Made by a program: the position numbers and the translations under genes. A model generated the notes under the pieces. The model made no database searches, was not told the DNA's origin, and saw only the letters and a program-made list of their open reading frames with translations. Below, in pieces: positions 52,016 to 61,225 of a stretch of 64,000 nucleotides of DNA. The stretch's first letter is position 1. Each line of letters opens with the position of its first letter. Source of the stretch: Flavobacteriaceae bacterium (GTDB lineage: Bacteria; Bacteroidota; Bacteroidia; Flavobacteriales; Flavobacteriaceae); contig JALRDO010000008.1 in NCBI GenBank assembly GCA_023262185.1, forward strand, positions 18,210 to 82,209. Reading direction: 5' to 3'.

Positions 52016-53052
52016 ACGTTATCGTAATCTATTGTCAAACTTGAGGTAGTAGCCTTAGCCTGGCAACTCAATACAAATCCGTTAGCTATTTCTTTGTCGG
52101 TAAGTACTTGATTGCGCTCCATTTCAGCAGCGCCCTCTTGGATTTTGCAGATACAGCTACTGCAGGTGCCTCCTTGGCAAGAATACGGAGCATCGACACC
52201 CTCTTCTAAAAGCAAATCAAGAATAAATTCGTCGGCGCTACCGTTTACCGTGTACGTTTTATCGTCAAGAATTACCTTGATTTCAACCTCGCCTTCAGTT
52301 GTTACATCGCGCTTTTCCTCTGAAGCAGTAAACAGTTCAAAATGAATAGACTCTTCGTCCATGCCGGTCGCTGAAAGCACAGCCTTGCACTCGTGAATCA
52401 ACGGCTCTGGGCCGCACAAATAGGCCATGTCAAAGGCAGCGACCCCACCCTCGGCTTTTAGGCTATGATTGATAATTGCCTTGTCAATACGTCCAAAATA
52501 GTCTCCCTCATTCGATCGCGAGAAGGCGTGTTTTAACACAAATCGATCCCCGGATTTTTGTTGCAGGTCTTCTAGGGCTGAGCGGTACATAATGCTTGCC
52601 GCGTCAGTGTTTCCTAAAACGAGTAGAAGACGGCTGTTTTGATGTGACTCTAAGGCTGACCGCGCAATACTGAGAATGGGGGTTATCCCGCTGCCTGCAG
52701 CAAAAGCCACAACCCTTGATCCGTCATTAGCATCGAACACAAAACGCCCTTCGGGCTCTGAAACTTCTATAACATCACCCGACTTGAGCTCACGATTGGC
52801 TATCGCAGAAAAAACCGCACCCTTTTTAAGTTCTTTTACCCCTATCTGAAGAAGCCCTTCTTTCGGAAGATTAGAGATCGAATACGATCTTCTCAAGGTT
52901 TCCCCCTCTTTTGTGGTGTAATTCAAGGTGACATATTGCCCGGGTAAAAAATCAAAAACCGCACTTAGGTGTTCCGGTATTTCAAACTGAATAGAGACGG
53001 CTTTCGGGCTTAACCGATCTACCGAATGAATCTTTAAAAGATGAAAGTTCAT
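52012..53052 (-). CDS. PaaE-like flavin/2Fe-2S reductase
   Basis: A 346-aa oxidoreductase: FAD-binding barrel (TLRRSYSISNLP), NAD(P)-binding domain (VAFAAGSGITPILSIA) and a C-terminal plant-type ferredoxin domain with cysteines in CQGGTCSSC and a last one in FVLSCQA. It resembles the reductase of phenylacetyl-CoA epoxidase, but no paaABC genes are here, so the partner is unknown. The start is at MNFHLLKI (53052), because a -7 box TACTTTTG lies 18 nt upstream, inside the longer frame that opens at 53091. Confidence 0.9.
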   Translation of the reverse strand: MNFHLLKIHSVDRLSPKAVSIQFEIPEHLSAVFDFLPGQYVTLNYTTKEGETLRRSYSISNLPKEGLLQIGVKELKKGAVFSAIANRELKSGDVIEVSEPEGRFVFDANDGSRVVAFAAGSGITPILSIARSALESHQNSRLLLVLGNTDAASIMYRSALEDLQQKSGDRFVLKHAFSRSNEGDYFGRIDKAIINHSLKAEGGVAAFDMAYLCGPEPLIHECKAVLSATGMDEESIHFELFTASEEKRDVTTEGEVEIKVILDDKTYTVNGSADEFILDLLLEEGVDAPYSCQGGTCSSCICKIQEGAAEMERNQVLTDKEIANGFVLSCQAKATTSSLTIDYDNV

Positions 53053-53070
53053 GTGATGCAATTTTGAATA

Positions 53071-53078
53071 CAAAAGTA
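53071..53078 (-). promoter_or_regulatory. -7 box of the PaaE-like reductase gene
   Basis: The minus strand reads TACTTTTG, 18 nt before the ATG at 53052. It excludes the longer start at 53091. Confidence 0.65.
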
Positions 53079-53116
53079 CAAACTGTTGCATTTTGTGAAG
53101 TTCCTGAAACTCCGAC

Positions 53117-53124
53117 TACCTTTG
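53117..53124 (+). promoter_or_regulatory. -7 box of the PorW/SprE-like gene, leaderless spacing
   Basis: TACCTTTG ends four bases (AATT) before the ATG at 53129, so the transcript should start at the codon. Confidence 0.72.
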
Positions 53125-53128
53125 AATT

Positions 53129-55255
53129 ATGAGGCGTATCGTTTTACGACTATTGTTTGGGTTAGGAACAGTTCTAGGCATCATCTCTTGCGCTAGCTCT
53201 CGTGAGGTGAAGATCACCGCGTTTAAAGAGTTAAGCGCCAACTACAATGTACTGTTTTACGGTGAAGAGGCGCTGGCTGAAGCTAGTGCGCGTCTAGATG
53301 GCTCATTATTCGACTTAAGAACTTCGCCCTCTCTTTTGCCCGCATCTCTTAGAGAAGGGCCACGAGACAGTAGCGTATTCGCGCTGCTAGAGCGCGCCGA
53401 AGAAAAGGCGACAAAGGCTATTCAAAAGTTCAGCGTCACTATTGGCGGAACAGAATACAACAAACATGTCCCAAGGGCGTACCATCTTCTAGGCATGGCT
53501 CGATTGCTTTCAGGAAGACCTTATCCGGCACTAGAAGCCTTCGAGAAAGAAAAAGAGCTGACCGAGGGTCTGAAATCTAATGATCAAGCGCTATTAGGTA
53601 TTGCGCTAACGCGTTACCACCTTGGCGCCTGTAGAGAGGCTTTGGCCCAACTCGCTCGATTGAGTGCAAAAAATCGCTCAGAGCAATCTACAATGCTCGA
53701 ACTGGAGTTGTTGAGGTTAACCCAGTCAGACACACTGCTTCTCGCGCTCGGCCGTTCGGCCACAAAAAGGGGGGTGAAAAAACAATCTAACCGGGCACGC
53801 TTTGCGCTAGCGAAACAATACGCTCGACTAAACGCCGACACTCAATCCAAAAAACTATTCGAAAAACTCTCAAAGCTAAAAGGCTACCACAACGCTTGGT
53901 TGCGTACGGCAGCATCGGTAGAATTGGCCAGCGCCTATGCGCAAGATTCAGGACTGTATTTTAATGCGTTGCAACGCATAGAAAGAAAGTGGAGCAACCA
54001 CGATGCGCGTTATATCGTATCTCAGTCTCGAGGAAACTGGCTGTTGAACACAGCGCGCCAACACCCTAAGCGAAAAGAGCTTTTTGAAGGCAAAGCCATT
54101 AAAGCGTATCAGGCGTCTAATTTGACCGCAGATGAAGAAACAAAGAATGTTAACACTAAAGCCCTAGGAGATTATTTTCTAGAAACCAGAAACTATGAGG
54201 CGTCTTACGCCTATTACGACACCTTAGTCGCTTCTTATGTGCTTCAGAGCGGAGAGGTACAAGCCAGACAGCTGCATCAAAAACTCACACGCTATTTAGA
54301 TCTCAGCGAACAGCTAAGGATCAAAGACAGCCTTCTTTTAACACAAAACGCCGGCGAAGAAGACGAACTCTTAAAACTAAACGCTTCTGCTTTAGCACCG
54401 GGCACGGCTGTTAAAAGGGAGCGGCAACACCTAGAATTACTCGAGTCAATTTCTGATCTGCGGTTTGAATTGAGCGGCCTTCTCGCCTATGATTTTGGCG
54501 ACTATACGAGCGCCACTAATCACCTTCAAAAACTCACGGTTACCCCTTACAGCCAGTCCATTCAAGAAGCGGCCCTATTCCGCCTATTTCAAATAAGCAG
54601 AGACTTAGGATATGAAGACCAAGCAGAAGGCTTTGGAAATAAACTACGAAGCACTAATAGCATTTACGCATCCTATGTGAATCCTGAAGAAAACACCGTT
54701 TCTGAATTCGAACATCGTTTAGCAACGGCCTATCAAGAAAGCGATTTACAGAGGGCGTATCAAACGGCACAAGAAGCACTTAAAAAAAGGCAACCATTGA
54801 GCGCCGAAAGCTTGCTACTGGTCGCTATAATAGAAGCCCAGATCGAGGGCGTGCAATCTTATAGTAAACGCTTGAAAGAGGTTCAGCAAATCTTCAGAAA
54901 CAGCTGGGGCTCTCGAGAAGCAACCAATCGCCTCGAAGCCATTGAAAAACAACCGGCCATGGAAATTGTCAGTCAGGGGCGTTTTGCAGTGGTGATCGAC
55001 ACAGATCAAAAGAACGCAGCTCAGTTGAGGGTTCAGATGGCGGATTTGCTAGAGGAGCAGAATTATGAAGCCACTGCAATACTTGATTCATTTGACAGCG
55101 CAAAGAGCCTTTTGGTGGTAGGTTGGTTTACAGGAGAGAATTATGCAGAGCGATTTGTATCACAGAACCCCAAAGCGTTTCTAAACAAGAAAACCATCAT
55201 CATTTCACAAGCAGACTACTTGAGGGCGCAGATCTACAAATCGAACTTATTTTGA
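53129..55255 (+). CDS. PorW/SprE-like TPR lipoprotein of the type IX secretion system
   Basis: A 708-aa lipoprotein (LGIISC, Cys21) with TPR-like helical repeats over most of its length; the N-terminal AFKELSANYNVLFYGEEAL is the conserved opening of PorW/SprE. Those proteins are needed for type IX secretion and gliding in Porphyromonas and Flavobacterium. They commonly lie just upstream of atpZ/atpB, as here. The family is normally somewhat longer (about 850 aa in Flavobacterium, from memory). The start follows a -7 box by four bases. The stop overlaps the TTG start of the next gene. Confidence 0.8.
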   Translation: MRRIVLRLLFGLGTVLGIISCASSREVKITAFKELSANYNVLFYGEEALAEASARLDGSLFDLRTSPSLLPASLREGPRDSSVFALLERAEEKATKAIQKFSVTIGGTEYNKHVPRAYHLLGMARLLSGRPYPALEAFEKEKELTEGLKSNDQALLGIALTRYHLGACREALAQLARLSAKNRSEQSTMLELELLRLTQSDTLLLALGRSATKRGVKKQSNRARFALAKQYARLNADTQSKKLFEKLSKLKGYHNAWLRTAASVELASAYAQDSGLYFNALQRIERKWSNHDARYIVSQSRGNWLLNTARQHPKRKELFEGKAIKAYQASNLTADEETKNVNTKALGDYFLETRNYEASYAYYDTLVASYVLQSGEVQARQLHQKLTRYLDLSEQLRIKDSLLLTQNAGEEDELLKLNASALAPGTAVKRERQHLELLESISDLRFELSGLLAYDFGDYTSATNHLQKLTVTPYSQSIQEAALFRLFQISRDLGYEDQAEGFGNKLRSTNSIYASYVNPEENTVSEFEHRLATAYQESDLQRAYQTAQEALKKRQPLSAESLLLVAIIEAQIEGVQSYSKRLKEVQQIFRNSWGSREATNRLEAIEKQPAMEIVSQGRFAVVIDTDQKNAAQLRVQMADLLEEQNYEATAILDSFDSAKSLLVVGWFTGENYAERFVSQNPKAFLNKKTIIISQADYLRAQIYKSNLF

Positions 55256-55467
55256 AGAAAAGCACTTACAACCAATCCATAAAGTATATCGGCGTCGCCA
55301 TTCAAATGGGCGCCACTATTGCTTTGTGCAATTATCTAGGATCTTGGGCTGACGGGCGTTTTCAAACCAACTGGATTGAAAACGCAGCAACCATTTTTGG
55401 CGTTGTGGCTTCTATGGCTCTGGTGATTATCCAAGTGATTCGAGACAGCAAATCGCAACAAAACTAA
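55252..55467 (+). CDS. AtpZ/AtpI-family protein
   Basis: A 71-aa membrane protein with two helices (IGVAIQMGATIALCNYLG and TIFGVVASMALVIIQVI) and the loop SWADGRFQ between them, typical of AtpZ. These proteins assist c-ring or Mg2+ handling of F-type ATP synthase. No ATG fits the conserved start; the TTG at 55252, overlapping the TGA of the preceding gene (TTGA), is the best start. It begins the ATP synthase neighbourhood. Confidence 0.8.
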   Translation: MKKSTYNQSIKYIGVAIQMGATIALCNYLGSWADGRFQTNWIENAATIFGVVASMALVIIQVIRDSKSQQN

Positions 55468-55473
55468 ATCGCA

Positions 55474-55755
55474 ATGATCACTTCTTTTAGTATCTATTTC
55501 GTAGTTTCGTCGGTAGTGGTGATCGGCGCCCTGTACTTACTTAAACGCAAAGGCAAAACAGAACAGCTTGGCTATATATACCTTGGATTTATTCTTCTCA
55601 AATTATTGGTTTTTGCCCTGTTGTTCAGAGACTTTTTAGCGACGATTGACACCTTAGAAACCCGTAAAAGAGCCCAACCGCTAGCACCGTTAGTTATAAG
55701 CTTAATCATTGAGGCTTTCGCCGTTTCAAAACTCCTAAGAAAACGCGCTAAATAA
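55474..55755 (+). CDS. DUF6168-like small membrane protein
   Basis: A 93-aa protein with about three membrane helices (4-22, 33-51, 66-85) and basic loops (LLKRKGKTEQLG, KLLRKRAK). I recall the position between atpZ and atpB as that of a flavobacterial family (DUF6168) of unknown function; it may stand in for an AtpI-like assembly factor. It lies 6 nt after the AtpZ-like gene. The atpB promoter sits downstream of it. Confidence 0.72.
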   Translation: MITSFSIYFVVSSVVVIGALYLLKRKGKTEQLGYIYLGFILLKLLVFALLFRDFLATIDTLETRKRAQPLAPLVISLIIEAFAVSKLLRKRAK

Positions 55756-55803
55756 GCCACCTTAAATCTTTTTCTAGGACCTTTTTTAGTTAATGATAAT
55801 GCC

Positions 55804-55811
55804 TATATTTG
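55804..55811 (+). promoter_or_regulatory. -7 box of the atp operon
   Basis: TATATTTG lies 41 nt before the atpB ATG (55853). The leader of about 37 nt is A-rich. An in-frame ATG upstream (55793) precedes the box and is not used by this promoter. Confidence 0.7.
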
Positions 55812-55852
55812 CAAAAATTTTAACAAAAAGTCCCCTTTTGAAAGGAGCACAA

Positions 55853-56995
55853 ATGAAGTCAAGAAATCTGTTTTTGAAGACACTCTTTTTCTCTCTTGCA
55901 CTTGCCTTTTCTTCGACAAGCCTATGGGCTACCGACCCCGTCAAATCTGATGAGCCAACTCATGAAGAACTCGCCGACCAGTCTGTAAGCACAGAAGAAC
56001 AGATCAGTGAATACATCGCTCACCACATCAAAGACGCTCACGATTTTCATTTGTTTTCGTACAACGATGCTTCTGGCCATCGTAACCACATAGGTTTTCC
56101 CCTGCCTGTTATTGTGTACACCTCTCAAGGAGTTAGATTCTTTATGTCTTCTGAATTTCACCATGACGACTCAGGACATCAGGTTGTTGAAAGCGACGGG
56201 GTGTCTTTGGCGAAGTATCACGAGAAGATATATGAATTAAATGCAGAGGAGCAGGCCTTGTCTTTTGACGAAGCGCATCATCCGACAAACGCACACGAGG
56301 TGATCGATCTCTCTATTACCAAAAGTGTTTTCGGATTTCTTATGGTCTCTCTCTTAATGCTCATCGCGTTTCGATCGCTTGCGAAGCAATACAAGAAAAG
56401 AGCGGTTCCTACTGGTTTTGGACGCGTGTTAGAACCGTTGGTAGTATATGTGCGGGACGAAATCGCACGTCCGAACATTGGAGAAAAACACTATAAAAAG
56501 TTCACCGGGTTTTTGTTGACGGTTTTCTTCTTTATTTGGACGTCTAATTTATTAGGCCTTACCCCACTAGGTTTTAATATTACCGGACAACTTTCAGTAA
56601 CTTTTAGCCTTGCCTTATTTACATACATAATAACACAATTTAGCGCTAACAAAGACTATTGGAAGCACATTTTCTGGATGCCGGGGGTGCCTGTATTAAT
56701 GAAGGTTATTTTGGCACCAATAGAACTTCTAGGCACATTAACAAAACCGTTTTCTTTAATGATTCGACTATTTGCTAACATTTCTGCTGGGCATATAGTC
56801 GTTATGAGTCTTTTGTCGTTAGCTATAATAATGAAAGGCAGCATGGGAGCTTCTGGAGCAACAATTCTAGCGCTTGGCCTTTCTTTCTTTTTAACATTAA
56901 TTGAACTGCTTGTGGCATTTCTACAAGCTTATATCTTTACCATGCTCTCCGCCTTGTTTATCGGAATGGCAGTACAAGAACATGAACACCATTAA
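55853..56995 (+). CDS. atpB: ATP synthase subunit a
   Basis: Proton-channel half of Fo, 380 aa. It has an N-terminal signal-like helix (LFLKTLFFSLALAFSSTSLWA) and about 110 extra residues before the core, which is normal for Bacteroidota AtpB. The core has about five helices with the essential arginine in SLMIRLFANISAGH. The start at MKSRN is set by the -7 box position; a longer frame opens at 55793 before the box. Confidence 0.95.
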   Translation: MKSRNLFLKTLFFSLALAFSSTSLWATDPVKSDEPTHEELADQSVSTEEQISEYIAHHIKDAHDFHLFSYNDASGHRNHIGFPLPVIVYTSQGVRFFMSSEFHHDDSGHQVVESDGVSLAKYHEKIYELNAEEQALSFDEAHHPTNAHEVIDLSITKSVFGFLMVSLLMLIAFRSLAKQYKKRAVPTGFGRVLEPLVVYVRDEIARPNIGEKHYKKFTGFLLTVFFFIWTSNLLGLTPLGFNITGQLSVTFSLALFTYIITQFSANKDYWKHIFWMPGVPVLMKVILAPIELLGTLTKPFSLMIRLFANISAGHIVVMSLLSLAIIMKGSMGASGATILALGLSFFLTLIELLVAFLQAYIFTMLSALFIGMAVQEHEHH

Positions 56996-57017
56996 AACTA
57001 GAACGTTTAATTTTTAA

Positions 57018-57221
<204 letters not shown>

Positions 57222-57225
57222 ACCT

Positions 57226-57267
57226 AAAAAGGGCGGCGCGCAGCAGTTGGCATTGCGCCGCCTTTTT
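57226..57267 (+). terminator. Intra-operon hairpin/terminator between atpE and atpF
   Basis: Perfect GC-rich arms GGCGGCGC (57232-57239) and GCGCCGCC (57255-57262), 15-nt loop, then TTTTT; an A-run precedes the stem. It has the form of an intrinsic terminator, yet atpF starts 18 nt later and no -7 box fits in between. It therefore probably works as an attenuator or as a 3' mRNA stabiliser for atpBE. Confidence 0.88.
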
Positions 57268-57284
57268 AACGAAAACAATAAGCA

Positions 57285-57788
57285 ATGGAACAATTATTAA
57301 ACGATTTTTCACCAGGCCTCTTTATCATGCAAAGCATCTTAATGCTTGCGGTTATATTTTTGATGGTCAAGTTTGCCTGGAAGCCCATCGTTTCTTCACT
57401 TGAAGAGCGCGAAGAAGGAATCAAGAAAGCACTAGAGTCTGCCGAAGAAGCAAAAGCTGAGATGGAAAACATTTCGTCGGCAAATAAACAACTTCTCAAA
57501 GAGGCAGGTGAAGAGCGTGAAAAATTGATGAAAGAGGCTAGAGAAACTAAAGCAAAGATGATTGCTGATGCCGAAGAGGCCGCTCAAGAAGAAAGCGCAA
57601 AAATTATTGCCAAAGCTAAAATTTCAATCGAATTAGAGAAGAAGGAGGCACTTGAGCAGATTAAGAAAGAAGCAGTTAGGCTTTCAGTAGCCTTGGCCGA
57701 AAAGATTTTGCAAGAAGAACTTTCATCGGCCTCAAAAAGCGCCGAACACGTCGACAAACTTCTTAAAGAAGTAACGTTGAAGTCATAA
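57285..57788 (+). CDS. atpF: ATP synthase subunit b
   Basis: Peripheral stalk, 167 aa: one membrane helix near the N-terminus (about 12-31) and a long charged Ala/Glu/Lys coiled coil (EEREEGIKKALESAEEAKAE and on). It follows the atpE hairpin and precedes atpH by 4 nt. All other b-subunit features are ordinary. Confidence 0.95.
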   Translation: MEQLLNDFSPGLFIMQSILMLAVIFLMVKFAWKPIVSSLEEREEGIKKALESAEEAKAEMENISSANKQLLKEAGEEREKLMKEARETKAKMIADAEEAAQEESAKIIAKAKISIELEKKEALEQIKKEAVRLSVALAEKILQEELSSASKSAEHVDKLLKEVTLKS

Positions 57789-57792
57789 TACT

Positions 57793-58335
57793 ATGAAGCA
57801 ATCAAGAGCATCCATTCGCTACGCCAAAGCCTTTTTGCAGGTTGCAGATAAGCAGAACAGCCTAGACAGTGCAGCAGCCGACATGCAAAAGGTAGTCAGC
57901 ATTACTGCGGAGTCAAAAGACCTCGTTAGGGCCCTTGAAAACCCGATGGCTAACACGTCGGTTAAGAAGGCCATCGTTGACGAAGTTTTCGCAGGCGCAA
58001 GCGACATTACCAAAGACTTGTTGCGCGTTCTTTCAGAGAACGATCGACTAGATTTGCTTGACGATGTTGCTCGCCGATTTGCTCAACTCTTGGCCGCGCA
58101 CAGAGGCCAATTACAGGCGACACTTATAGTGGCGTCTTCTGAAAATCAAAAAGATCAAGAAGCGGCTGTGTTAAAGCTATTAGCAGAGCAGGGCTACAGC
58201 AATGTGTTGTTAGACGTTCAAGTCGACCCCGAACTTATCGGCGGATTTGTCTTAAAACTAGATGATTTGCGTTACGATGCTAGCATTGCAGGAAAGATTA
58301 AACGCGTTAAAAAAGAATTTTCAAACAGTCTATAA
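57793..58335 (+). CDS. atpH: ATP synthase subunit delta
   Basis: Links the peripheral stalk to F1; 180 aa. It starts [11 protein letters not shown] and has the family C-terminal signature [14 protein letters not shown](L) around 140-158, with a [13 protein letters not shown] end. Its stop is 1 nt before the atpA start. Confidence 0.95.
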   Translation: MKQSRASIRYAKAFLQVADKQNSLDSAAADMQKVVSITAESKDLVRALENPMANTSVKKAIVDEVFAGASDITKDLLRVLSENDRLDLLDDVARRFAQLLAAHRGQLQATLIVASSENQKDQEAAVLKLLAEQGYSNVLLDVQVDPELIGGFVLKLDDLRYDASIAGKIKRVKKEFSNSL

Positions 58336-58336
58336 G

Positions 58337-59917
58337 ATGTCAGACCTTAAAGCAGCTGAGGTTTCAGCAATTCTAAAAAAACAAATCGAAGGCTTTGATT
58401 CAAGCGCCTCTCTAGACGAGGTAGGAACAGTATTGTCTGTAGGAGACGGTATTGCTCGTGTATACGGTTTGTCGAACGCTCAGTACGGTGAGCTTGTTGA
58501 GTTCGATGGCGGACTTGAAGGAATCGTATTGAACCTTGAAGAAGACAATGTCGGAGTTGTTCTCTTAGGCCCTTCAAAAGAGGTAGTAGAGGGAGCAACG
58601 GTAAAACGCACGCAACGCATTGCTTCGCTAAAGGTTGGTGAAGGTGTTGTCGGACGCGTTCTTGACACGCTTGGTAATCCTATAGACGGAAAAGGAGCAA
58701 TCGAAGGAACGCTTTACGAGATGCCATTAGAGCGTAAAGCTCCTGGTGTTATTTATCGACAGCCTGTAAACGAACCGCTTCAAACGGGAATCAAATCAAT
58801 TGATGCGATGATTCCAGTTGGAAGAGGACAGCGTGAGCTTGTAATTGGTGACCGTCAAACTGGAAAAACAACGGTATGTATAGACACCATCTTGAACCAG
58901 AAAGAATTTTACGACGCAGGAAACCCTGTTTATTGTATCTACGTTGCCGTAGGTCAGAAAGCATCAACAGTTGCGGGCATCGCCAAGACGCTTGAAGACA
59001 AGGGAGCCCTTGCATATACCACTATCGTTGCGGCAAACGCATCAGACCCTGCTCCAATGCAGGTTTATGCTCCTTTTGCCGGAGCAGCTATTGGAGAGTA
59101 TTTTAGAGACACTGGACGCCCAGCACTTATCGTTTATGATGATTTGTCTAAGCAAGCGGTTGCTTACCGTGAGGTGTCGCTTCTATTGAGACGCCCACCA
59201 GGACGCGAGGCTTACCCTGGTGACGTTTTCTACCTGCACTCAAGACTTTTAGAGCGTTCAGCCAAGGTGATTGCAGATGACTCTATTGCACAATCGATGA
59301 ACGATCTTCCAGAGTCTATAAAGCACCTCGTAAAGGGAGGCGGATCACTTACCGCCCTTCCAATCATCGAGACACAAGCAGGTGACGTTTCAGCTTACAT
59401 TCCGACAAACGTAATCTCGATTACTGATGGTCAGATCTTCTTAGAGCAAGACTTGTTCAACCAAGGGGTTCGTCCGGCGATCAACGTAGGTATTTCGGTG
59501 TCGCGTGTAGGAGGATCGGCTCAGATCAAATCGATGAAAAAGGTTGCGGGAACATTGAAACTAGACCAGGCCCAGTTTAGAGAGCTTGAAGCCTTTGCTA
59601 AGTTTGGTTCAGACCTTGATGCGGCTACATTAAATGTGATCGAAAAAGGAAGACGTAACGTTGAGATTTTGAAACAAGCTCAGAACGACCCGTACACGGT
59701 AGAGGCTCAGATCGCGATCATCTTCGCAGGATCTAAGAATTTATTAAGAGAGGTTCCTGTGGTTAATGTAAAAGCTTTTGAAGCAGACTACATTGAGACC
59801 CTTCGTCTAAATCACGCAGAGATGTTAGCGACACTTAAGAGTGGAGCGCTTACTGACGAAGTAATTGAAACCTTGACTCAAGTCGCAGCTGAAGTTGTTA
59901 AACGTCATAAGAACTAA
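58337..59917 (+). CDS. atpA: ATP synthase subunit alpha
   Basis: Non-catalytic F1 subunit, 526 aa. Walker [10 protein letters not shown], the [25 protein letters not shown] segment (given here only as a landmark) and the [11 protein letters not shown] end region are typical. The start is the ATG at 58337, right after atpH; an in-frame ATG at 58262 lies inside atpH and is not used. Confidence 0.98.
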   Translation: MSDLKAAEVSAILKKQIEGFDSSASLDEVGTVLSVGDGIARVYGLSNAQYGELVEFDGGLEGIVLNLEEDNVGVVLLGPSKEVVEGATVKRTQRIASLKVGEGVVGRVLDTLGNPIDGKGAIEGTLYEMPLERKAPGVIYRQPVNEPLQTGIKSIDAMIPVGRGQRELVIGDRQTGKTTVCIDTILNQKEFYDAGNPVYCIYVAVGQKASTVAGIAKTLEDKGALAYTTIVAANASDPAPMQVYAPFAGAAIGEYFRDTGRPALIVYDDLSKQAVAYREVSLLLRRPPGREAYPGDVFYLHSRLLERSAKVIADDSIAQSMNDLPESIKHLVKGGGSLTALPIIETQAGDVSAYIPTNVISITDGQIFLEQDLFNQGVRPAINVGISVSRVGGSAQIKSMKKVAGTLKLDQAQFRELEAFAKFGSDLDAATLNVIEKGRRNVEILKQAQNDPYTVEAQIAIIFAGSKNLLREVPVVNVKAFEADYIETLRLNHAEMLATLKSGALTDEVIETLTQVAAEVVKRHKN

Positions 59918-59930
59918 AACCTAAACCCTG

Positions 59931-60791
59931 ATGGCTAACCTCAAAGAAATACGTAATCGCATCTCTTCGGTTTCTTCAACCATGCAGATTACAAGCGCCA
60001 TGAAGATGGTGTCTGCTGCAAAATTGAAGAAGGCCCAAGACGCTATTTTAGCTATGCGCCCGTATTCTGAGAAACTTTCAAGCCTACTTGGACGATTGAG
60101 CTCAAGTATTGGCGAGGAGGTTGAAAACCATTACGCGGATAAGCGTCCTGTGAAAAAGGTCCTTTTTGTAGTGATAAGCTCCAATAGAGGACTTTGTGGA
60201 GCGTTTAACTCTAATGTGATCAAGACAGCATATCAGGCCATTGCCGAGGCAAGCTCATCCGCAGAAGTAGAGGTGATATCTATTGGGAAAAAGGCAAAAG
60301 ACGCGTTGAAAAACAAGACAAAGGTAATTGCTGACCACAGCGACATTTTTGACAATCTCAACTACGAGAGCGCTACTGAAATTTCAGAGCGGATCATCGC
60401 TTCTTTTATCGCTAAGCAATATGATGAGGTAAGAGTGGTTTATAACTCGTTCAAGAATGCGGCAACGCAAGTCGTTAAAAACGAGCAACTTCTTCCTATT
60501 GTTCAAGAGCAGTCTTCTGAGGCCACGACTGAAGATTATATCTATGAGCCAAGCGCTGAAGAAATGGTAAATCAGTTGATCCCAAAAGCTCTAAAAGTTC
60601 AGTTTTTCAAGGCCATTCGAGATTCTTTTGCAAGTGAGCATGGCGCGCGTATGACAGCTATGCACAAGGCCACAGACAACGCCACAGAATTGAGAAACCA
60701 GCTGAAACTGACCTACAATAAGGCGCGCCAGGCAGCCATTACCAATGAGATTCTTGAGATCGTTGGCGGGGCTGAGGCTCTGAACGACTAA
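59931..60791 (+). CDS. atpG: ATP synthase subunit gamma
   Basis: Central stalk, 286 aa. N-terminal KEIRNRISSVSSTMQITSAMKMVSAAKL and C-terminal TYNKARQAAITNEILEIVGGAEAL are diagnostic. It is last in this operon; atpD and atpC are not here and are expected in a separate operon elsewhere, as in other Bacteroidota. Confidence 0.97.
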   Translation: MANLKEIRNRISSVSSTMQITSAMKMVSAAKLKKAQDAILAMRPYSEKLSSLLGRLSSSIGEEVENHYADKRPVKKVLFVVISSNRGLCGAFNSNVIKTAYQAIAEASSSAEVEVISIGKKAKDALKNKTKVIADHSDIFDNLNYESATEISERIIASFIAKQYDEVRVVYNSFKNAATQVVKNEQLLPIVQEQSSEATTEDYIYEPSAEEMVNQLIPKALKVQFFKAIRDSFASEHGARMTAMHKATDNATELRNQLKLTYNKARQAAITNEILEIVGGAEALND

Positions 60792-60814
60792 CCTATTGTG
60801 CTTGCTGCTCATCT

Positions 60815-61222
60815 ATGCCTATCTTTAGGCCAGATGTTGTTCGAATGCCCTTACTTTTAATGCACTTTAGCACCTTGTCGATTGGACTTGCCGCATTATT
60901 TGCGCTTAGTCTAAATCAGTGCGATTCGCCTCCACAGATTAAAAATTACCGCCTTCAACGCGTGTTACCAGGTCGTGTACAAACAACCGCTCTATATAAT
61001 CTTGAGGTAGAATTGGAGGGCGGCCCTTATCGACGGCCACTATTTGTAAAACCTTCTTCAGGAGAGGCCTCTCTAATGAACCAAGAGAGAGACAACAGGT
61101 TTGGTGTAAGAATCGCCGAATACATCAACCTAAAAGAAGGTCTCAAACTCTACTTTGAAGGAACGACGGACACGCTATTGATCATCCCTCCATTAAGGCT
61201 AACTACTGAAATTCGAAACTAA
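60815..61222 (+). CDS. Small hypothetical, probable lipoprotein
   Basis: A 135-aa frame; the real start may be at 60845 or 60860 (MHFSTLSIG). From there a hydrophobic signal reads to LNQC, which may be a degenerate lipobox. The rest is mixed strands with many charged residues. No family recognised. It begins 24 nt after atpG and precedes a flippase gene by 3 nt, so it may be an envelope protein. Confidence 0.55.
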   Translation: MPIFRPDVVRMPLLLMHFSTLSIGLAALFALSLNQCDSPPQIKNYRLQRVLPGRVQTTALYNLEVELEGGPYRRPLFVKPSSGEASLMNQERDNRFGVRIAEYINLKEGLKLYFEGTTDTLLIIPPLRLTTEIRN

Positions 61223-61225
61223 GGC

